Shown: positions 1 to 4,312 of the stretch, piece by piece
Numbering within the stretch: position 1 is the stretch's first letter
Layout: each line of letters opens with the position of its first letter
Origin: Planctomycetota bacterium
GTDB taxonomy: Bacteria > Planctomycetota > SKW154
NCBI GenBank assembly: GCA_026418755.1
Contig: JAOAAR010000120.1
Location: forward strand, 1 to 6,285
Direction of reading: 5' to 3'
Length of the DNA stretch: 6,285 nucleotides
Made by a program: the position numbers and the translations under genes
The notes under the pieces: model-generated
Database searches by the model: none
What the model was told of the DNA's origin: nothing
Seen by the model: the letters and a program-made list of their open reading frames with translations, nothing else

Positions 1-19
1 AGATGTGTATAAGAGACAG
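1..19. other. Nextera/Tn5 mosaic-end adapter remnant (artefact)
   Basis: Bases 1-19 read AGATGTGTATAAGAGACAG, identical to the 19-base Tn5 mosaic end present in Nextera transposase adapters. It sits exactly at the end of the window and abruptly interrupts the rodA reading frame, which is intact from base 20 inward. A real Tn5 element would continue into IS50 sequence, and nothing of that kind is present. The simplest reading is an untrimmed library adapter at a contig end, so these bases should not be treated as genome sequence or as a transposon. Confidence 0.96.
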
Positions 20-656
20 GTTCTGGGTTGGCGAATGCTAAAATCCGTTCCTTCTGATAGGGGCGAAGATGCTCGAGTGAGCAGAGCGTAGCGATGATGA
101 GTATAAGGAAAGCGGAAGCCAGATAGAGCCGTTTTGTGCCTGCAGCGGACGCCATTATGAAACCGAGCGGGAGAAAGACAAGCGATGTGCCAAGGTCGGG
201 CTCTGCTGCAATCAGAAGGATGAGCAAAAGGGTTATTCCAAGAAAGATAGCAAAATAGGTAATTTTTTTTGCTTTTCCCTCAATCAGAAGAAGGGGGATG
301 AAGAGAATGTAGGAAAATTTTGCAAACTCTGAGGGTTGAAGGTTGAACCATCCAAGAGTAATCCATCTTTTTGCTCCTTTGTAGTAGGTGCCTATTTCGA
401 GCACCAAGGCGACGAGCAAAAAGGCGGCAGCGAAGAAAAAAGGAGCCATTTTTTTGATTCTTTTCAATCCAAGAAAAAGAAGGGTGAAGTAAACCAGGAT
501 AGAGACGAACAGCCAGAGTATTTGGCGCTCAGCGAAAGGAGGGGGAGGAGAACCCATATTCTCCGCCGCACTCGCTATGAAAAGCAGTCCTATTCCGCTC
601 AACATAAGAGCAGGAATCAGAGTTGCCCAGTCAATTTTTCGAAGATACTTTACCAT
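20..656 (-). CDS. rodA: RodA, SEDS peptidoglycan glycosyltransferase (N-terminal 212 codons, cut by contig end)
   Basis: RodA polymerises lipid II into glycan strands in the cytoplasmic membrane as partner of PBP2 in the Rod complex. I translated the minus strand from the ATG at 656-654 and found an uninterrupted frame of 212 codons to base 21. Residues 1-12 (MVKYLRKIDWAT) lead into a first membrane helix at about 13-30, and further hydrophobic segments lie near 46-62, 70-86, 115-125, 132-150, 158-172 and 177-192. SEDS signatures are clear: GAKRWITLGWFNLQPSEFAK at 94-113, PDLGT at 153-157 (Asp154 matches the conserved acidic residue of the family), and RPYQKERILAFANPE at 198-212, the start of the loop normally reading LxPYQxxRxxxFxxPExDPxGxGY. 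E. coli RodA has about 370 residues, so over half is present. The start overlaps the 3' end of mrdA by 26 bases. The nearest purine-rich site (AAAGGA, 675-670) is 13 bases away, so translation probably depends on coupling to mrdA. The truncation is technical: the frame stops at the adapter, not at a mutation. Confidence 0.96.
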
Positions 657-2859
657 CTTTGTTATCCGTTCCTTTGTTAGATTCAAACATCTTTTCTAGT
701 ATTTCGCTGGCAATCGGAGCACAGATGTACCCTCCGTGTTCCTTCGTCCGCTCTACCAGAATTGCAAACACAACCTTCATCTCATTCGAGGAGGTGAAGC
801 CAGCAATCCAAGCGTGGTTTAACCCTTCTTTTTTAGAGACTTCTGCGGTTCCCGTCTTTGCGTATACATTGAATTTTGAAAGACCGCTTTTGTTTGCCGT
901 TCCTCCACTCTCATGAACCGCCCGCCACATCCCTTCCTTTACGCTATCTAACACTGAAGGAGACAAGGAGAGAGAGACTCCCTTTCCCATATTTTCAAGC
1001 AGAATAGTAGGATTTATCAGTGTTCCACCGTTTGCCACTACGGCGACCATCCGTGCAACCTGAAGAGGGGAAACAAGAAGAGCGCCCTGTCCAACGCTTA
1101 GATTTCGACTATCGCTCGGCAGCCATCCCCCTTCATAAGAGGCAGCCTCTTTACGGATGGGAGAAATCAGATTCTCTTTCTCATTTTCACCTGGTTCTTT
1201 CAACCGTGTCTCCATCTCCTTCATACGGCGGAGAGCATCCTCATAGCGCGCCCGTTTCCACTGACGAGTTGGCAAGACCCCTTTTGTGGCGCCTATTTCG
1301 AGCAAAGGAGCCTCACCAATTCCGAGGCGACGAAACCATTCTACCAGTTTGTCTCCGTCCATTCTGTCCGCCAGTTCGAAAAAGAACGCGTTACAGGAGT
1401 GTTTCAAAGCGTCGGAGAGGTTTTGTGGTCCATGTGCTGACGGGTATATCCAGCATCTAAAAGAGGACGGGTTTTTGTGGTAGCCACGGCATTCAAAATA
1501 AGTGGTTGAGGTTATTGTTCCTTCTGAGAGAGCGGCGATTGCCGCCGCTATTTTCATAGTGGAGCCTGGAGAATACGCTGAACGGAAGGAGCGTTCAAGA
1601 AGGGGATATGGCGGCTCAAGAAGCGCTTTGTAATAAGCGCTTTCCCTTATTCTGTTGGGGTCGAATGAAGGATGGGAAACCAATGCCAATATCTCACCTG
1701 TGAAGGGGTGAAGTAGAACCGCTGCACCCGTAAGCCCTCGCTTCTTAAACGCATCATAGAGTGCTTCTTGGAGGGAAGAATCGAGAGTCAGATAGACATC
1801 TTTTCCTCTTTCAGGTTCGATTTTTTGGAGGATTTTATACCGTCTTGTCACTATATCCTGTTCAAGAAGTTGTGCTCCCTTTCTGCCTGCAAGAAGGGAT
1901 TGAAAAGAGAGTTCAGCGCCGCAGGCTCCTACTTCATCGTCCAAGAAGAATGAATCCTGTTTTATTCTTTCGAATGCCTCGGGAGGGTTATAAGCGCGAC
2001 TTACCAGTCTTCCCTCTTCCTGATACTTTTTCACTTCCTCATCGTTCAGTTGCCGCGTGTAGCCTGTAATATGCGCAAACGCCTCGCCTCTGTACATGCG
2101 CTTCCTCCTTCCAATGACCGTCACTCCAACCAGTTCTTCCGCTTTCAGTTCTATCTGGAACGCCTGCTCTCGGCTTATATCGGAGAGAAGAACCTGAGGA
2201 CGGCTCATCTCGTATCTTCTCTCGAATGCATTTTTGATGAGAAAGAGTCTCTTCCTTATCTTCTCTGATTTCTCAAAGAGAGTCTCAAAATCGGTCTGGA
2301 GTATCTCGGCGAGGCGGTTGAGTACGCTGATTCTCCGATAGAGAACTTCCGGATTGAGGAAGAGTCTTGTCTCTCCGTTTTCGAGAGTCACAATTTCCAA
2401 TGCCCCGTATTTGAGAGGATATTTCTCCTTCAAGTTTTTGAGCCGCGTCTCATTGTGCACCTTGCCGCAATCAATTCGTTTAAGACAGAGCGCACTTGTT
2501 ACACTTCCCGAAAGAACGGATGAGAGATGGGCATCGAAGCCGCTTAAAATCTCTTTCAGCCTGCCTAATGACGGAACTTCCCGTTCGAGAAGTTTTGCAA
2601 TGTTGAAGGTAGGGTCAAACTCGTCCATGACCACTGCAACATCATAGCAGATGGAATCGTATGATAAAGGAACACCGTTACGGTCGAAAATTGTGCCTCG
2701 CCCTGCGTCAAGAACCTCAAGGCGAAACCTTTTCCTCTCCGCCAGGTCGTCGTAATACTCGAACTGGAAGACTTGCATCTGGATAAGGCGGAAGAGTAAG
2801 CCCCCTAGCACTATCGCGGAGAACAAAGCAAACAATAATAGAAGAGTGTTCCTACCCAA
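631..2859 (-). CDS. mrdA: Penicillin-binding protein 2 (elongasome transpeptidase), TTG start
   Basis: This is the class B PBP that cross-links glycan made by RodA during lateral wall growth; it is anchored in the inner membrane and acts outside it. The 742 residues contain a membrane anchor at about 5-27, the class B motif RGTIFDRNG at 54-62, the pedestal region to about 330, and a transpeptidase domain with all three active-site motifs: STMK at 433-436 (nucleophile Ser433), SCN at 488-490 and KTG at 668-670. NLSVGQG lies at 586-592. PBP2 rather than FtsI is supported by the CxGY...FRCW...HG block at 457-477 and by the rodA/mreCD neighbours. The start is TTG at 2859-2857, chosen because GGAGG lies 6 bases upstream; the gene overlaps mreD by 8 bases. 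At 742 residues it is about 110 longer than E. coli PBP2 (633). The extra length appears to lie in the pedestal (about 90-210) and in a charged segment at about 538-577. No frameshift or missing catalytic residue was seen. Confidence 0.97.
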   Translation of the reverse strand: MGRNTLLLLFALFSAIVLGGLLFRLIQMQVFQFEYYDDLAERKRFRLEVLDAGRGTIFDRNGVPLSYDSICYDVAVVMDEFDPTFNIAKLLEREVPSLGRLKEILSGFDAHLSSVLSGSVTSALCLKRIDCGKVHNETRLKNLKEKYPLKYGALEIVTLENGETRLFLNPEVLYRRISVLNRLAEILQTDFETLFEKSEKIRKRLFLIKNAFERRYEMSRPQVLLSDISREQAFQIELKAEELVGVTVIGRRKRMYRGEAFAHITGYTRQLNDEEVKKYQEEGRLVSRAYNPPEAFERIKQDSFFLDDEVGACGAELSFQSLLAGRKGAQLLEQDIVTRRYKILQKIEPERGKDVYLTLDSSLQEALYDAFKKRGLTGAAVLLHPFTGEILALVSHPSFDPNRIRESAYYKALLEPPYPLLERSFRSAYSPGSTMKIAAAIAALSEGTITSTTYFECRGYHKNPSSFRCWIYPSAHGPQNLSDALKHSCNAFFFELADRMDGDKLVEWFRRLGIGEAPLLEIGATKGVLPTRQWKRARYEDALRRMKEMETRLKEPGENEKENLISPIRKEAASYEGGWLPSDSRNLSVGQGALLVSPLQVARMVAVVANGGTLINPTILLENMGKGVSLSLSPSVLDSVKEGMWRAVHESGGTANKSGLSKFNVYAKTGTAEVSKKEGLNHAWIAGFTSSNEMKVVFAILVERTKEHGGYICAPIASEILEKMFESNKGTDNKDGKVSSKN

Positions 2860-3352
2860 GATGTTCCTCCGAGTAAATCTCTCTCTTTTTCTTTTCCAGA
2901 CGGCATTCTTCGAGGAGCATATAAAGCGGAATCAAGAGAGCCAAACCTTGTGAGAGCGCTGGCAGCATCGCTTCTATGTTGAGGATTCCTTCAGGCGAAT
3001 AGCCATCCAGAATTATGTGGAGACCATACATCAGGCGGATGAGAAGAGAGGAAAGCAGATAGGTGATGCACAAGACAGGGAGAGTGGGCGAGAAGAATTG
3101 GGAAAGGGTTCTTGACAGGATGAAGAGGGCGGCGGAGATGGCGATGAAGAGACCGAATCGTTCAACACTTAAAGAATCTTTCAGCGTTCCGGCGATGAGG
3201 AAAAGATAAAGAGGCTCCTCTGAATAAAGAGTGAAGGTAAAATAGAGACATAGTCCGAAGGATAGTTCTGGGCGCGTCTCGGGAGTGAAAAGGAGTTCGA
3301 GTGATGAAAGAAGGATAACTGCGCTAACTCTGAGAATCAAATAGAGGCTCAT
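2852..3352 (-). CDS. mreD: Rod shape-determining membrane protein MreD
   Basis: MreD is a small polytopic inner-membrane protein of the Rod complex that works with MreC to control PBP2/RodA activity. The 166-residue product, close to the usual 160-170, is highly hydrophobic with likely membrane segments at about 4-22, 30-43, 47-57, 66-84, 89-110 and 126-148, followed by a short charged cytoplasmic tail (RLEKKKREIYSEE). The family pattern GxxxDxxxxxxxG is visible as G55, D59 and G67. Sequence conservation in this family is low, so the assignment rests on hydropathy, this motif, length and position between mreC and mrdA. The ATG overlaps the mreC stop in an ATGA arrangement (3352-3349), and GGAGG at 3367-3363 lies 10 bases upstream inside mreC, both favouring this start and translational coupling. 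Confidence 0.92.
   Translation of the reverse strand: MSLYLILRVSAVILLSSLELLFTPETRPELSFGLCLYFTFTLYSEEPLYLFLIAGTLKDSLSVERFGLFIAISAALFILSRTLSQFFSPTLPVLCITYLLSSLLIRLMYGLHIILDGYSPEGILNIEAMLPALSQGLALLIPLYMLLEECRLEKKKREIYSEEHLG
2866..2870 (-). promoter_or_regulatory. Ribosome binding site that decides the TTG start of mrdA
   Basis: GGAGG on the minus strand, inside the last codons of mreD, is followed after 6 bases (AACATC) by TTG at 2859-2857. The ideal spacing, plus a membrane anchor that begins right after this codon, supports TTG as the true start. Confidence 0.8.
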
Positions 3353-4131
3353 TTTTCTTTCGCCTCCATCAGAACAACAAAGAGATTACCCAATCCCTCA
3401 GGGTTAAGAGGTGTCTTGACGGAGTATCTTCTCTCCTGCGCTTTATCTGTTGTGACAGAGACATAGCCCACCAGCACTCCTTCTGGGAATGCTCCTGTGA
3501 AGGAGGATGTGAGAACAGCATCGCCGTTTCGCACTCTTTTGTCTTCGAGGTATTTCAGATAGAGAGTTTCACCGTCTGAGGCAAGAAGAGCCTGTGCGCC
3601 TGATGGGCTTATCACGACAGGAACGCGCACAAAAATGTCCCCGACCAATGCTGCTCTGCATCCTTTCCGGTAGACTTGTTTGACCACACCGACCAGAATT
3701 GCGCCTTCGTCGGGTCTCCCCCACAGGACAGGCATACCTATTTTTACTCCGTCTTCGCTACCGACATCCAACACAATCGAGCGGCGAACTGGAGAAGAGT
3801 CGGTATGTAAAACTACTTTTGCGAGAAGTAGGGGATACTCGATTTTACGGCTTTTTCGTATGGCACATAGCGCTTTTAAGGAACGCTTTAGGGCAGCATT
3901 TTCCAGTTCTGCTTTTGCCAGTGCTGCTTTGAAATGCTCAATAGAAATAGTTTCTGTTTCTTCGTCGGGAACTGAAGAGGAGAAATAGGAGCAGAAGCGT
4001 GCTGCAGCGGCATTCACCCTGCGGCTGAGCGGAGAGATGATGTGCGCAGGAATGAGATAAAGTGCGACTGCAGCGATAAGAACCGCTACAATCTTTACTC
4101 GCCGCCGAACGAACCCCACAAATTCCCCCAT
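3349..4131 (-). CDS. mreC: Rod shape-determining protein MreC
   Basis: MreC is a bitopic inner-membrane protein whose periplasmic part binds and activates PBP2, linking it to the MreB/RodA machinery. The 260-residue product has a short basic cytoplasmic N-terminus (FVRRRVK), a membrane helix at about 12-30, a helical, probably coiled-coil stretch at about 57-92 (EHFKAALAKAELENAALKRS), and the two-barrel MreC domain at about 98-255. Family hallmarks are the block GSEDGVKIGMPVL at 124-136, the VGVVKQV segment after it at 147-153, GDAVLTSSFTGAFPEGVLVG at 203-222, and a C-terminal NLFVVLME strand. The length is slightly below the E. coli (367) and B. subtilis (290) proteins, mainly at the C-terminal tail. 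The ATG at 4131-4129 is well supported by a full AAGGAGG Shine-Dalgarno 7 bases upstream. It is the first gene of the operon; mreB does not precede it. Confidence 0.96.
   Translation of the reverse strand: MGEFVGFVRRRVKIVAVLIAAVALYLIPAHIISPLSRRVNAAAARFCSYFSSSVPDEETETISIEHFKAALAKAELENAALKRSLKALCAIRKSRKIEYPLLLAKVVLHTDSSPVRRSIVLDVGSEDGVKIGMPVLWGRPDEGAILVGVVKQVYRKGCRAALVGDIFVRVPVVISPSGAQALLASDGETLYLKYLEDKRVRNGDAVLTSSFTGAFPEGVLVGYVSVTTDKAQERRYSVKTPLNPEGLGNLFVVLMEAKEK
3363..3367 (-). promoter_or_regulatory. Ribosome binding site of mreD
   Basis: GGAGG on the minus strand, within the last codons of mreC, lies 10 bases upstream of the mreD ATG. The spacing is slightly long, but the start also overlaps the mreC stop (ATGA), so initiation and re-initiation may both contribute. 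Confidence 0.65.
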
Positions 4132-4138
4132 AACTCCC

Positions 4139-4145
4139 CCTCCTT
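4139..4145 (-). promoter_or_regulatory. Ribosome binding site of mreC
   Basis: On the minus strand the sequence AAGGAGG, a full anti-Shine-Dalgarno match, lies 7 bases before the mreC ATG. It fixes the start of the first gene of the operon and shows that this organism uses canonical Shine-Dalgarno initiation. Confidence 0.85.
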
Positions 4146-4233
4146 ACATTTTTTCGTCACTTGGTGCGCTTTTCGTTCGCTTAAACCCTTTTTTCAGACG
4201 ACTTTTTACTATGTGTCTTCTCTTTTTCACAGG

Positions 4234-4251
4234 ATGTTGGATATTGAACAT
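4234..4251. repeat. Imperfect palindrome overlapping the putative mfd -35 box
   Basis: ATGTTGGATATTGAACAT is an 18-base near-palindrome: 7 of 9 position pairs are complementary, with five at each outer arm (ATGTT/AACAT) and two at the centre. It covers the candidate -35 hexamer of mfd and lies in the shared divergent region, a position suitable for an operator. It does not match the LexA boxes of E. coli (CTGT-N8-ACAG) or B. subtilis (GAAC-N4-GTTC). A palindrome this short could arise by chance. Confidence 0.3.
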
Positions 4252-4272
4252 GGAGCAGATGTAGAGTTAAAT
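4244..4272 (+). promoter_or_regulatory. Candidate sigma-70-type promoter for mfd
   Basis: TTGAAC (4244-4249) and TTAAAT (4267-4272) each match the -35 and -10 consensus at 4 of 6 positions and are separated by exactly 17 bases. A start site about 7 bases downstream would leave a leader of roughly 30 bases before the mfd ATG. The match is moderate and was found by eye, so an alternative placement is possible. Confidence 0.4.
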
Positions 4273-4312
4273 AATCGGAGAAGGTGAAATTGATAGAGAG
4301 TTTTCTGGAAAG

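Larger units (their letters stand above)
4132..4312. promoter_or_regulatory. Divergent intergenic region between mreC and mfd
   Basis: These 181 bases separate the start codons of the two divergent genes and must hold the promoters of mfd and, most likely, the mreC-mreD-mrdA-rodA operon. The sequence is richer in A/T runs than the flanking genes, including T runs at 4149-4154 and 4203-4207. A candidate mfd promoter and an imperfect palindrome are listed separately. On the minus strand I found no convincing -35/-10 pair; CATAGT at 4214-4209 resembles a -10 box but has no matching -35. No RNA gene, riboswitch or terminator was recognised here. Confidence 0.7.

Noticed and set aside
1..19. Tn5/IS50 transposon end
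   Set aside because: The mosaic end is exact but stands alone at the contig edge, with no IS50 sequence; adapter contamination explains it better.
263..270. Run of eight A on the rodA coding strand as a frameshift or slippage site
   Set aside because: The rodA frame reads through it normally (KAKKIT), and no alternative product is evident.
336..680. 114-residue plus-strand open frame
   Set aside because: It is antisense to rodA, whose conserved SEDS motifs are on the opposite strand; the translation has no family resemblance.
390..1304. 14-base direct repeat GCCTATTTCGAGCA at 390-403 and 1291-1304
   Set aside because: Both copies are inside conserved coding sequence and encode the same LEIG residues in RodA and PBP2, so shared codons explain it.
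1020..1460. 146-residue plus-strand open frame
   Set aside because: It is antisense to the PBP2 transpeptidase domain with intact active-site motifs, so it is a shadow.
4191..4260. Rho-independent terminator in the divergent region
   Set aside because: T runs are present but no stable GC-rich stem precedes them, and no gene ends here.
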